Source: Adineta vaga (taxonomy: Eukaryota > Rotifera). From it: a stretch of DNA of 64,000 nt. The DNA is taken from positions 5,766,001-5,830,000 of the forward strand of contig CP075494.1 of the NCBI GenBank assembly GCA_021613535.1, given 5' to 3'. The first letter of the stretch is position 1. Each line of letters begins with the position of its first letter. Positions 25,526 through 37,620 of the stretch are shown piece after piece. Both the position numbers and the translations under genes were made by a program. A model generated the notes under the pieces. That model saw nothing but the letters and a program-made list of their open reading frames with translations, did not search any database and was not told the origin of the DNA.

Positions 25526-26983
25526 TCATAATTCTTTTCGTCGATCATGAAGCATTTCTAAATAAACACCATTTGTCCATCCAAAACCATCTTGTGTTGC
25601 ATATTCACCACCACCAGCTGGTTTATGAATATCAACGACATCATATTTTTCCATCATTTTACCCGTATTTTCATATACACGTTCATTTAATGCCATCCAT
25701 CGTTGTCGAATTGTTCGAGCTAAATTTTCATAACCAGGAGTTTGTAATAATGCACGATATGTGATATATTGTAATGGTGCCCATCCATTTGGACTATCCC
25801 ATTGTTGTGTACTTTGTTTAGCAACAGTTGTCACCACTCCTCCATCATATAAAAATAATTTTTCAACCTGTTGAGCAACTTGTTGAGCTTGTTCAAGTGT
25901 TGCAACATGTAACCATAATGGATAAAGTCCAGCTAATGTCATTCGATTAGTTCGTTCTTTTTTCGTATAATTATAGTCTGTATAAAATTTCAATTCATCT
26001 GACCACATATATCGATGAATAGCTTGTCGACGTTGTTCAGCTTTGTTTGTTTTTCCTAAAGCTAATTCTAAATGATAAAGTAAACAATTGAGATCGATAG
26101 GAAGAATATCAGCTGTTGATATTGTTGATAAATCAGTTTCATTGTCCATCCAGCGTGAACTAAAATCCCATCCTGATTCTGCACTTGCTCGTAGATGAGC
26201 AAATATATCCGTTCTTTCTGTAAGTTGTGCTGTTGCTGTATCTTCCCGAAAAGCTTCGGGTCTTGGTCGGGTATTTAAATCATCATAATATCGATTAAGA
26301 ATGGTACCATCTTCAAGTATAATTGCTCGTTTTTCCATCCAAAATTGATATTCTATTTCTAATTCATTTCTATATTTTTCCGTTTGTCCAACTAGTTCAG
26401 TCATTAAAACAAAAAATGGTGGCTGAGATCGACCCGCATAATAATATCGATTTCCATTTGGTATATTTCCGATAGTTCGAATCAGATATGCAAAATTTTC
26501 TAACATATTGTTTAATAAATCTGTTTCATTAGATCGAATTAAACCTAACATTGTAAAATATGTATCCCAATAATAAAATTCACGAAAACGACCTCCCGGT
26601 ACTACAAATGGATATGGAACATCGATTAATGTTGAGAAATTTTCTTTCATTGGTGTTCGAGTTAATAATGGCCATAGACGATGGCAATGTTCTTCAATCG
26701 TCCAAGTTTCATTGACATCAATTGTTGTATTTGGTATCAGAAAATGTTCGAAAACGAAGGAAGAAAGATCAAACGTTGGTTTAGATTTTTCTTCTCGATA
26801 ATGTTCAAGAATCTGTTCAGGTGTTATTTGACGAGGTGTAACATCACAAAATGTTTTCGAATCAGAAAATATCTGTGCTGATTGTACATCTTCGAATAGT
26901 TCCTGATAGACTTCATCGGGTGATTGAGACATCACTGAAAAAAGATTTGAAAAAATTACGAAATACGAATAGATATTCTTCAT
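25526..26983 (-). CDS. TREH: Trehalase (GH37), intronless, secreted
   Basis: Hydrolyses trehalose to two glucose molecules. Single uninterrupted ORF of 485 residues. The N-terminus from ATG 26983 is hydrophobic (MKNIYSYFVIFSNLFSVMS), consistent with a signal peptide. Both GH37 signatures are present: PGGRFREFYYWDTYF (signature 1) and QWDSPNGWAPLQ (signature 2). ESGWDFSSRW carries the conserved catalytic-acid Asp. The C-terminal GGGEYATQDGFGWTNG and EKYDVVD blocks are also intact. The length is a little short against the usual 550-600. The absence of introns, unlike most neighbours, fits a transferred gene; bdelloid trehalases have been reported as horizontally acquired. In desiccation-tolerant animals it would act in trehalose turnover. 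The enzyme should be active. Confidence 0.93.
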   Translation of the reverse strand: MKNIYSYFVIFSNLFSVMSQSPDEVYQELFEDVQSAQIFSDSKTFCDVTPRQITPEQILEHYREEKSKPTFDLSSFVFEHFLIPNTTIDVNETWTIEEHCHRLWPLLTRTPMKENFSTLIDVPYPFVVPGGRFREFYYWDTYFTMLGLIRSNETDLLNNMLENFAYLIRTIGNIPNGNRYYYAGRSQPPFFVLMTELVGQTEKYRNELEIEYQFWMEKRAIILEDGTILNRYYDDLNTRPRPEAFREDTATAQLTERTDIFAHLRASAESGWDFSSRWMDNETDLSTISTADILPIDLNCLLYHLELALGKTNKAEQRRQAIHRYMWSDELKFYTDYNYTKKERTNRMTLAGLYPLWLHVATLEQAQQVAQQVEKLFLYDGGVVTTVAKQSTQQWDSPNGWAPLQYITYRALLQTPGYENLARTIRQRWMALNERVYENTGKMMEKYDVVDIHKPAGGGEYATQDGFGWTNGVYLEMLHDRRKEL

Positions 26984-27609
26984 GTAAAAATTTAGAAATA
27001 TTAATGCTTAGTATCATATGTCTTTTTTTTTGAAAGATTATAGTAGATTTACTTCTGTATATTCAAGAAAAAATACTAAGCCCGAAAGTCAATAAATAAT
27101 TTAATAGAATATATCCCGACTCCTTTTCGTATTGTTTCGATCAAATTTGAATATAATTCGCGCATTATTTTTGGAATTCATTCATCCGTTCAATTGTTTA
27201 TAAATCCATCGAATACCTTCGAATATAAATGGATTATCAAAAATACTCACACATCTGACTCATTCGTGATTTAAGGTATTTAGTGGATTATTGTCATTAA
27301 TATTGATAAAATAAATAAAATGTTTAATTTCACGCGGAATATCTATCAAACTAGCAATCAAGTTGACAGATGTTTTATAATAGAATACTATTATATCTCT
27401 AGTTATCTCTTGAAAGGCGAACAAATAAAGATATGTTTGGTTATTTTTTCTTATTTTATCATAAATAAACAGAAGAAGATGCTATGTTTGTTATATATTC
27501 AAATAACAGACACGTTGCGTTTTTAAAACTTTATTTGATAGCAACACTCATACAAGAGAGACGGCATTTTTCGTCGTTTCTTTATTCTTTTTACATTTAG
27601 TTGTACAAT
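26984..27609. other. Divergent promoter region, trehalase and EF-hand gene
   Basis: Lies between two divergent ATGs. AT-rich with scattered short ORFs (such as 27320-27526) that show no domain. An 8-bp inverted pair, AATACCTT/AAGGTATT, flanks about 27215-27285, but the loop is too long to be compelling. Confidence 0.4.
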
Positions 27610-28080
27610 ATGTCAACTGATGATAAAGCACGATTCATTCGTGCTGTTGAAGAAGCTTTCTTTCTTCTTGATCGTGATCACAATCGGTCTATAGGTCCAG
27701 AAGATTTTTGTACAATAGCGAAATCAATTGGTATTGAATTGGATCCTAACGAAGCTTTATTACTTGTGCGTACTGCACTTGGTGAACAAACAGATGACGC
27801 AATTCATGAAACAACATTAAATGTTGATCAATATTCGACATTAATGCTTCGTCATGTGGGTTCAAACGAATTAGATAATGAATTACGTCAAACATTTGAT
27901 GCTTTAGATCGTGATCATGATGGGAAAATATCTCGCACGGATATTGATCGACTTCGCAACGAAAGTGAATTTTTCGACGAACTCGACGATGAACAATATG
28001 ACTTAATTATCAAAGAATTATTAACACTTGGAACGAATGGGATGAATTTTGATCAATTTGTTCGATTGATGATGCAATAA
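27610..28080 (+). CDS. EF-hand calcium-binding protein, calmodulin-like
   Basis: Single exon of 156 residues. The first ATG is at 27610 (MSTDDKARF); an in-frame TTG nine bases upstream is not a start. There are two canonical EF loops: DRDHNRSIGPED near residue 22 and DRDHDGKISRTD near residue 100. In both, Asp replaces the usual Glu at position 12, which may lower Ca2+ affinity. The second hand of each pair (near LNVDQYSTL and MNFDQFVRL) has lost acidic loop residues and is probably structural. The overall size and four-hand layout match calmodulin/centrin-like proteins. Target unknown. Confidence 0.85.
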   Translation: MSTDDKARFIRAVEEAFFLLDRDHNRSIGPEDFCTIAKSIGIELDPNEALLLVRTALGEQTDDAIHETTLNVDQYSTLMLRHVGSNELDNELRQTFDALDRDHDGKISRTDIDRLRNESEFFDELDDEQYDLIIKELLTLGTNGMNFDQFVRLMMQ

Positions 28081-28270
28081 ATGTATTATTTTTTATAAAT
28101 ATTTTTTTCTCAATAAATAAATCAAAGAAACAGACTTTATCTTATTCTGACGATCTACGTAGTAATTAGAAGCAGATGTAGATGAATGAAAAACTATTTT
28201 TCTGAAATTTTAAAATGACTTTATTATCTTATTTCTAGCTTAATACAGAAAAAAAATGTTTTATAAACGT

Positions 28271-31047
28271 TTAAACTAATTGTTTGATTGTATTTGATAT
28301 ATGATTTGCTTCGTTGTTACCAAGTCGATTTTCTAATGCTTTCTTACATTTTTTTATCAAAGGTTTCCATAATGGTTCATCATCTGGAAAATATTTTGCA
28401 AGAATACACATGATAATTACTGATAGGATAGCATCATTATCTTTATCTTTGAAATCATCGATGATTTTTTCGAAATCAACATCTGTTTTAATTGTATTCG
28501 ATTGAGATAATGTAATCATTTGTTTGAGATTTTTGATTGACCAGAGACCATTAAAGTTTTGTAAAGCAATTATTTGACGAATGATATCACATGAATTATC
28601 ATTAGGCATGTCTTCATGTGCAGATAGATTGTCATCATCACAGGAACTATCGAAGGATTTCGATGAGCTTTGTTGTCTAGGAGAACGAGATCTTGATCTT
28701 GATCTGAAATTTCTTGATATGCGTTCAATACCACGATCATTTTTCGGGGAACGCAACATGTAAAATGATTCATCATCCAATAAAGCCTCTTCTTCATCAT
28801 CATTATCATCATCATCGCATACAGCTTCTTCTTCTTCATCAACATAATGGCATACACCATTTTCTTCATAATCATCTTCTTCGTCATCATCATCGCATAC
28901 AGCTTCTTCTTCATCATCCACAGTGTAGCCACACTTAACCTGATCACAATCGACGGGCATGGCGTGATAAGATGCAGATTCGTCGTCTGGTAATAGATCG
29001 TTTTCATTATTGATTTCGATTGGTATTTCTCGAAGAATCATTTCACCCGATGATGCAATTGCTGCTCGTTCTTGTTCAGTACGTGTTTCAATACCGATAA
29101 ATGCAGTAAACGGTGAAAGAATTTGATGTTGAATTGAAATATCAATCAATTCTTGTTTGATATTGTTTTTTTCTTGTCCAGAAAAACGTGCTTGGCGAGA
29201 TGAATTGGATTTATAATCATCTGTTTGAAGATCCTTTATTATTGATTTTGCTGCTAAACGTGTAGCAAGTAATGTTGATGAAGGTTGCACATCTGTAAAC
29301 GTGACACGTTCGAGTAGATCATTCTAGAAAAACAAAAGAAAATATAAGATGTAGATTACTAACAAGAATCATTTACGTTTTGTGTAAGAAATTCCAATGA
29401 ACCGTGTAATTTGTCTTCGATATTTTTTGGCATCATAATATAAATATTTAATCGTTGTTTAGCATGAATAGGTGGCAATATTTTAGGTGATATTCGATAA
29501 TTTTCAAGTTCATTGTTTTTGAAACGACATCGAACTTTAACATTGACCAAACATGGTGCGAGTGCTTTATCTAATTGTCGAGCAACTGCTACATCAATAT
29601 GAGTTTTAGGTGGAATAAATAGATAGGCACCATTCGTCATTCGTGCTAAACCTTTGACCAAAGCTCGACTTGGTGATGAACCAAGTCCAAATGAAAAGAT
29701 TCGTGTAGTATTAGACATCGAATGACAAAGACGAATGACTCTATCAACATCTTCAATTTCTCCATCGGTTAATAGGAAAATTTGTCGAGAATAATTTCCT
29801 TGTGGTGGATTTTGCTGTAAATGAGAAAGAACAGAATAGAGTTCTGTTCCTCCTAAATCAGCCTAAAAAAATAAAGCTCAATGTATGCAAAAAAAAGAAT
29901 TGTATTCATCGACGTATCTTACTTTCATTTTTTTAATATAGTTTGCTGCTTCGTTAGCGGTTTGTTCATTGTATTCAATTGTTATTGCGTTGGATTTGAA
30001 TATTTGATACGCTGAACCGAACTGTATGATATTAAAATGAGAATCAATCGGTAAACTTTTAATAAAAACAGACATGGCTTGTCGAGCATAATCGATTTTA
30101 TTTTCATCATTCATTGATCCACTACAATCGACAACGAAGATATATTCACAGTTCGCTTGTCCTGTTTGATTGTTCTTATCACATAATTCTAACGTAGGAA
30201 CTAATGACACCATCACGGCTTGCTTTTCAACGAACGTATACGTGAGAATTTGTTGTTGCTGAAGATTAACATTCAGAATAATATCACGATCTAGATGAGT
30301 ATTTTCTTGTGATAAACGAGCCTTTACTATTGAATGTGAAGTGTTGCACAATTGTGATGTCACTTCAATTGGATGTGATGGAGAGCCAACTGATGCGATA
30401 GGTAATGATGAAATCGTGCATGAAAATGAAATTGAGTAAGGTGCTGATTGTACATAGTTTGCTGTTGTTGTTCCGGGTGATTTGATGTGACCATGGCCAG
30501 CAGATATTGAACTGTATCGTGGTGCAATTACTGTTGGTAAGACAAACTGTATACGTTGACCATCATCGATTAATTCAAGTTCTTGAACATAACGAATTTC
30601 AATTTCACATTTCGACTGTGGTTTCAAAGAACCTGAAAGATACTGAATTAAATACGAGATAAAACTTTCAAAAAAGAAATACTAACCAACACTAATGGTA
30701 AAAATATCGTTGGATTTTTCATCTTGTTCAAGTAAAAATGCTCCGTGTCCTTTTTTCAATGCATCACAATAATCTCGTTGTGCCGTTTTCTTTTCTTTAA
30801 TTTCTCCTTGAATTTTTCGATCATCATCAATCGTTGCTTCGAAACTATAGATAGCCGCTGCTTCTTCAACGGGAAAACAATAAACAGCTTCGATGGGCAC
30901 ATTTGTTTCTTCGCTGTTGATAAAAACTTGTTTGATAAAAACTTCAGCTGCAAATGAATGAATATTTACTTCTACTGCAACATTTTTCAATGGAATAAAT
31001 TGATTTTCACGACGTTGCTCTAATAATGATGATACTACCTTTAACAT
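28271..31047 (-). CDS. VIT and von Willebrand A domain protein (VWA5A-like)
   Basis: Four exons (30682-31047, about 29922-30634, about 29377-29863, 28271-29323); ATG at 31047. Exon 1 encodes a VIT domain: VEVNIHSFAAEVFIKQVF, then VEAVYCFPVEEAAAIYSFEA-type sequence. A VWA domain follows with an intact metal-ion site, DCSGSM (DxSxS), then LLTDGEIEDVDRV. The C-terminus has a segment resembling VWA5A/PARP4 tails (ALQNFNGLWSIKNLKQMITL). Between them is a very acidic stretch in which EEEAVCDDDD occurs twice, encoded by an imperfect nucleotide duplication near 28800-28920. The architecture VIT-VWA-tail matches intracellular VWA5A proteins and vault PARP regions, without a PARP domain. Cellular role unclear. 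Confidence 0.85.
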
Positions 31048-31184
31048 AATGATTACGATAATAAAATGAAGAAATAGGTCGATGTAACGAGCTTTTATAG
31101 GGTAGCCACGTTGTGTGACTCACGGAAATAACGGAAAAAAAGATAAAGAACAAAATGGGCAAGAATAAAAAAAAACATAATCGA

Positions 31185-31274
31185 TGCCCCCGGTGAGGTT
31201 CGAACTCACGACATCCGCATTGCTCCGATACTGTGTATAAGTACGGCGCTCTAATCCAACTGAGCTACGGGGGC
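31185..31274 (-). tRNA. tRNA-Ile(UAU) with short intron
   Basis: Read on the minus strand: acceptor GCCCCCG pairs with CGGGGGC, discriminator A. The D arm is TAGCTCAGTTGG and the T arm GTGAGTTCGAACCTCAC. The anticodon arm is CCGTA / CTTATAA / TGCGG with anticodon TAT (34-36). An intron of about 15 nt (CACAGTATCGGAGCA) sits between positions 37 and 38. This is the same arrangement as animal tRNA-Ile(UAU) genes, which are normally intron-containing. CCA is not encoded. Confidence 0.95.
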
Positions 31275-31686
31275 TGAGCAATGATGAAAGCAGTTAAATA
31301 GAAATGAAGGAATTGAACATTTGTCAAGGTATCATGCCATGAGATTTGTCAAAAAATCACATCAACTGTCACATGAGTCATGAATAGATCCTCTATAGCT
31401 TCTCTGTATAATGACTTATTCATATGAAGCGTTCTTTTTCTTAGTTGATCATTGTGATAAATTTATATATATATTGAGCATAATTGGTTATGAAAAATAC
31501 TTGAATAAAAACGGATCTGACATCTGGCTACCTTTGATGAGTCAAGTTCAATCAAAGATGACCAATAGCATTCGAGGAAAGACTTTCTCATAACTTTCGA
31601 TACATTTGTTTTTTTTCGAATAAATAAAAAAAGAAGAAAAACAATAAGCATTTATAGACATTAAATTAAAACGAAACAGATTATTT

Positions 31687-34600
31687 TTACAGAAGAATAC
31701 AAAGTGATGAACGTCCTGTTTCAGCAGTCTGTTCAGCACTATGATGATGGTGATGATGATGGTGAGATACAGATGTTTGATTGAGATTATTGATTTCTGC
31801 TTTGGATATTCGACGAGTTTCGGTAGTAGTTGGGAATTCTTTTGTTTGACGTTGATTCATTTCTAAACGTAATTGATCGACATCATGTCGTAGTTCTGTT
31901 ATTTGACCATGAATTGTATCGATTGCGCCTTTATTTTGATGAATAGATGTAACTAATGATGGTTCAAGTGTTTTTTGTTGTTCAGAAGATGAATTAACAT
32001 GATTACTAGTTGGGTTTTTATTTAGTTTATCTACTGGAATAGAATTAAGATTTTTCGATGGAATTTTCGATTCAGATGCAGCAAATAAGTTGCGTAGAGT
32101 TTCCTAAAACAAGCAATAAATAGAATTGAATTTTTTCAATAAATCAAAACAATCAATGGGAAAAAACATCAACAAGTAACAACACAAACAAACAAAGGTT
32201 ATTGTTTCAAATTCGTTAAGAGAATAATAAATTAGGATTAATAGGAATAAAATTCTATTCATACTTCACTTCGCTGCTCAATTTTTCTTGCTACTGATGT
32301 CGGTGCTTATCTAGAAAAATGTTTATGTTTAGTAAGAAAAAAAGACAAACAAGTATAGAAGACAATATTTAGCAACAAAACAACATTAGAACAATTTCAA
32401 ATTGTTAACTGATAATTATGTACCTGAGTGATACTGTCTGACCATAATAATTCTAAAGTAGAGAAAATAAAGATGAATTTATATGATTGTTTATTTAGAT
32501 ATCTGAATTCAGTAATGAACACAGGGTTCGTGAGTCGTTCATGTTAAAGTATCATTCTTGAGAGATAGAGAAGTATTCTTGAATATGTATATATTTAAAT
32601 TATTTGTCCTTGAGGAATGAATATCTAGCTACCACATTGAATCTATTTTAATTAAGACGGATATGCTATAAGTTCAATTCAAATGTAGAATATTTTATCT
32701 TTAATTCATGAAAATAAACTTATGTCATAAAAATAGAAACAAAACCAAATCTTACTCAATTTGTCATGTTCTTGTTGTAATTTCTCCCAATTTTCTCGAT
32801 TTTGTTTACATCCTTCATAGAGTGGCGTTAAGCCTTCTTCAGCTTCCGCAAGCATCTAATCAAAATAATGTTTTAAAATGTATTATAAAGACATCTCGAC
32901 CTTACTTTATAAACCGGAAGACAAATGGAATCGATAAAACCAACTACAAAATAAACATATCATATTTGATAATCCAACACGAAAAAAAACAACAAACCTT
33001 GCATTTTTGGTAGTTCATCTTTTTTTGCTCGATCCATCATCGGCTAGAAGATAATTTCAAAAATATTTAAGACAAACGAATTGATTTGTTATACATACAA
33101 TTGGTTCAACATGAAGTTGAGTTCTTTCAATATCACCTTGTTGAAAAAATTCACTAGCAACAAGTTTTGCAATAACTTGTTGCATTTCCCATGGTTTACA
33201 AATAGCTGCAACATCACATGCAGTCATCATCATTCCTCTAGAATGATATATTTCCAATGATCTATTCTTCAAGGTATCACTCTTATTTGTTACCTTAATA
33301 AATCTTTTTTCGCTGGATCTGTCCAATGTTCTTCATGATTTTCTACCAATTTCTGGAAATCTCCTCGTTTACGAAAATATAATGCTAAATCAGTGGATAA
33401 AATTGCCGATTCAATGTAATGAACAGTTAGTTTATAATCGCTTGCTGATAATGTTTGTAAAATATTATTTCCTTCCGTTTGTAATATCATGATACATTGA
33501 TCAAAATGATGATGTTCAAGTGTTGATGTTGAATATAGTTTTGCTAAAGGTGCGTCTACTTTTGCTTGAAACGCATTATTTGTTCCACGATGATCAAGAT
33601 CATGACTTAAACAAGCAATTAATAAACCCATTCGTTCTAAATCAGTCATTCGAGCATTTACACCACCAGTCTACAAAAAAACAAATTGTACAGAATTTCT
33701 ACTCATATCAAATTGAACGACTTACTGTTAACATGGAAAACATTGTTTGAGCAACATTGAATGCATGTCGCCAATTATGATAAATAACCGGTCGATAATT
33801 TTTCTTAACACTTAACATCCATCGACAGATAATTTCATGTGGTATACGAAATTTCTTTGTTAAGTCTAATTCAACAAACATTCGTATACTTGCAAGTACA
33901 GTTTCATCGTCGGTTAAGATCATATCATTGAATTCCCATGAATATAAACGAAGTTGATTAGCTTCGGGAAGAGATATATGAATAATACGTTGAGCATCTT
34001 CTTCTGAAGCAATAACATGATATGAGAGAACTTCAAATGCAACATTCTGTTTCGCTGTTAAACGAACAACATTTTCATATTGACGAGTATTATGTATACC
34101 CAAACCGCAGAAGACTGCAAATGCCTGAAGAATTCAAACAATTTTTATTCGATTAAAACAAACAACAAACTTACTTCAATAATGGCAACATCATCTTCAG
34201 TAAACACTCGTTCATGTAATTTATTCATTATTTGAGTAACACCAATTACATGCCCATCACCATCCATAATAGGTACACAAAGAAGATTTTTTAATTCAAA
34301 TGTATCATTGCCATTGGCGATTAACTACAAGAAAGAATCAAAAGTTTATAATGACATTAATAGAACTACGTTTGTTACTAAATGTGCTAAAGATAGATTG
34401 TTTGAAATTTCATTAATAATAACCGTTTCCATTGTTGTAGCAACATGATAAGCTATTTTAGCATATCGTGAATGTTCAAGAAAATCATTTCTAAACAAAA
34501 ACATATCTAATCTAATTTCATCGTTGTCAAAAGATCTATTTACGTTGTAACTTTAAATTCTTCGCCATAGACCATATCAAATCCTTTTGAGAAATGAATA

Positions 34601-37600
34601 TCCTGTTTAAAATGAGATTTTTTCTTTGAAAAGATTTTAATTAAATAATAAAAGCATACTTCTGGTTTATCTGTAGATGATATAGATCGATCTAATATAT
34701 AAACACAACATCGAGCACATTGCATAAGACCTTGAGATTCAATGGTAATTTTATTCACTAAACGTTCAAGATCAACTTGTTCACGAAATAAATTTCGAGC
34801 CAAATTCAAGAGAAGCTAAATTAGAAGCAAAATATTCCTTTCTTTTTATCAATAATGAACTTCTTTTCGAAAAAAAAACAACAAAAGAAAATCTGACCTT
34901 GAATCTTATTAAAAGTGTTAATTCCTCATTTTTATTAGTCACTGGGATTTCCATGGCCTGTAAATGCTCGTCATAATAAGTTATATTGTTGTTCTTCGAT
35001 CGTAAAGAAGAGAGAGATGATTGAGCAATTGTTCGATGTACTTTTTCCGGTCGAGAAAATGGCATTAGACGTTACTCTTCTCTATCGTTCTCGGTGCTCT
35101 CCTTTTTTTATCGTCTTTGTTCCATATAAAAAGTTTATATATATATCAAACTTTCTCTCAGTTGATTAGCTTCTATACACATGCTGAATAAAACGTCAAG
35201 AATAAGAAAGAGAAACAAGAAAACGTTCAGCTTCTCATACACACGCGCGTGCGCATATCAAGAGCACTTAACTAACATTCTTTTTCTTTTCTCTTCTACG
35301 CTTTCGTTTCGATGTCGTCAACACAACGTTAGTAAAGAATAAGATTAAAAGTTACTTGATTCTTTTTATATTCTTGAATGGATAATTCGAATATTTGAGC
35401 ATTGGATAAACCGAGTCCACAGAATGTTAAATAGTTACGGAAGACCTTGAATAAAAATTGAATAGAATTCCAAGCGAGAAAAAAAAGAGAAAAATCATGA
35501 ACTTACATTGATATCTTTGGATGTAAATTCATGTGTGCCAGTTTTTTTATTAATAATTTGTGCCACACCAATAACGATATTATCTCGATTAAGAATTGGC
35601 ATACAACATATTGAATGTGTTCTATAACCTGTTTTAATATCCACTTCTTTATTAAACCGTGGATCCTGTAGAGAGAAAGAAAAAGGAAAAAGAAAAATAT
35701 TTTTTTTAAAAATTGCATTGTCAATAGAAGTGCACATTATTGTCGACATACTCAAATTTCAATCATTCGAACAATGGTCAAACATAAATCGTATACCAAT
35801 GTGAAAAGAAATATGGCGGAATATAAAATGCGATCAGCTTATGCCGGACTTATACCAATAAAACAAGTTCCATCGAATTTAGATACTATTCACTCAAGTC
35901 GTCAACCGACGCATCGTGAAAAAACAGAACTTAAAGCCAAATCAACTAAAATAGTTGCTCAACCTGAAGAAAATGTTCCAGTGGAAACAACATCTCACGA
36001 ACAAATTCAATTGGAACCTTCTTCTCAACAAACAGAAACATCGAAGAAAAAAAGTAGTTGTTGTACGATTATGTAATAAAAAAAAACTTCTATAGCGATC
36101 GATTTTTTTCCATTTCTAAGAATTCTTTTAATCGAAAAATTAATTCATTTCATAGAAACATATGAAAGATTTTTTTAATGCAAACAAAATGTTTATCACT
36201 TCGGTTCTATGGAAATTCGATTATCATAGAAAGGAAATTACTCTTCAATTTGTATTAAGAGATAAGTTCAAAAGGTTTTTTTTCTTTCGCGCACGAGATT
36301 GAAATATTTATGTCATTGATTTTCTCGACAATTTTTGAAACGTACGTACTTCCGTTTCTTTCAATTAACGATTGGCAAACGTTACTAACCTCATATGCGT
36401 CAGGAATATTAATATATTCTTTTGTTGATGCAACATGACCAGCGATACCTTTTCCAAATGGAATTATAATCTGTTGATCTTCCTTATGTAAAGATTGTTC
36501 TAAGGTTGATCCAGCTGTAACATCAAATAATTTCGAAACAAGATAACGAGAATCTTTTGGTCCACGTGCTAGAAATAAACTACCACGATCGGAATTTGTT
36601 AGGATTGAAACATTGGTTAAAATCTTATGACAAACAACATCAACATTTAATTCATTCGCAATATCACGGATTAATTCGAAAAATAATTCATTTTCATTTA
36701 AATTTGTATAATTCGTCACAGAAGATTTTGATGATGAAATAGGTCGACTTGTTCGATGTCCTTGGATAATACTATTGAACATTTCATGTGTTAATGATGT
36801 ACGTGGTTTAGTTAGATATTCATTTTGATCTTTAATTCGAATACAATCATTTAATAAATCATTACTTGCATTGTCTTTAAACCATCGTTTAAGAAAATTT
36901 GGTTTACGAGCTAAATATCTTGCAACCATTTCTTCACTTAATACTTGTTCGGAACTTTCCGATGTGCCACTTGGTGGTCGATACATTTTTCGTTGTAACT
37001 AGAATCGACAAAAAAAAGAAAGAAAGAGAATAAAATGTGTTCAAGATATCGTACAGAAAGGATATGAGGTAGTAATGGATTTCTACTTATCACATATGAA
37101 TGAACCTATTCGATTAGTTAGAAAATGAGAGTTTTTAATCAAGGAAAAATATCAATGACAATTTTCAGTAATAATAAAAAATTCAAGGAAATTAACAGGA
37201 AGACGATGACATTGATGTTTACTTCGTAATACATTTAAATTTGTCAGGAAAACAGTTTCTCTCGAGGTGATAATATCCGAACGCTTTCATACCTTAACGA
37301 ATTGATGTAAAAGTTCATAAAAAGAAAAAATGTTTTTCTATTTCTATTCAGATCCGAGGAATGTCTTACGAGACTTTTCTTTTTCTATGTTGATTTCTTA
37401 GATTGAGAAAGTAATTCGATTTGCATAGAATCAAATCAATATAATAGAAAAATTCATTGAATCGACTATTTTCTAATCTAATCAGAAAGAAACAAAAACA
37501 AGTGTAATTCAGTTCGATAAGCAAAAGAAAATCTTATTAGAGTAGAAAACAACTGTCCTTTTCAAAATTTAGTTATGTAAAAAAATCTCTTTTTTTTACC

Positions 37601-37620
37601 TTTCCTCCTTTCGTATCCAT
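31687..37620 (-). CDS. GAF-GAF cyclic-nucleotide phosphodiesterase with CaaX box (PDE5/6-like)
   Basis: About 16 exons. The first is only 21 nt (37600-37620, MDTKGGK); a 601-nt intron then leads to [11 protein letters not shown] in frame. GAF-A lies at about 36390-36700 and 35500-35665, ending [13 protein letters not shown] (the NKxnxFxxxDE motif). GAF-B is at about 34200-35000 with [12 protein letters not shown]. The catalytic PDEase domain runs from about 34100 to 32800 and includes [25 protein letters not shown] and [13 protein letters not shown], so the metal-binding His/Asp residues are intact. The C-terminal extension has a coiled coil, eight consecutive His, and ends SSLCILL, a geranylgeranyl-type CaaX box. 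Prenylated PDE6-like enzymes are known in insects and vertebrate photoreceptors. The enzyme should hydrolyse cGMP at a membrane. A short putative exon near 32268-32310 was left out because it breaks frame. Confidence 0.88.
31690..31780 (-). other. PDE C-terminus: His run and CaaX box
   Basis: Eight consecutive His codons (CAC/CAT) at about 31743-31766, followed by [17 protein letters not shown] and the TAA stop at 31687. C-I-L-L fits C-aliphatic-aliphatic-X with Leu, which favours geranylgeranylation. Confidence 0.8.
35774..36076 (+). CDS. Small CaaX-tailed protein nested in a PDE intron
   Basis: Single-exon ORF of 100 residues, antisense within the 724-nt intron (35666-36389) of the phosphodiesterase gene. 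The ATG context ACAATGG is good. The N-terminus is basic ([20 protein letters not shown]), the middle hydrophilic and Glu/Thr-rich. It ends [13 protein letters not shown]: a polybasic stretch, an extra Cys that could be palmitoylated, and a CTIM CaaX box favouring farnesylation. This tail resembles those of paralemmin and small membrane-anchored GTPases, but no GTPase or other domain is present. It is probably a lipid-anchored adaptor. Location and tail suggest, without proof, a relation to the phosphodiesterase pathway. Confidence 0.6.
   Translation: MVKHKSYTNVKRNMAEYKMRSAYAGLIPIKQVPSNLDTIHSSRQPTHREKTELKAKSTKIVAQPEENVPVETTSHEQIQLEPSSQQTETSKKKSSCCTIM

Noticed and set aside
32268-32310. Possible extra exon of the phosphodiesterase
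   Set aside because: It introduces a stop or frameshift with every acceptor tested; skipping it keeps the frame (SDSITQ to ETLRNLF).
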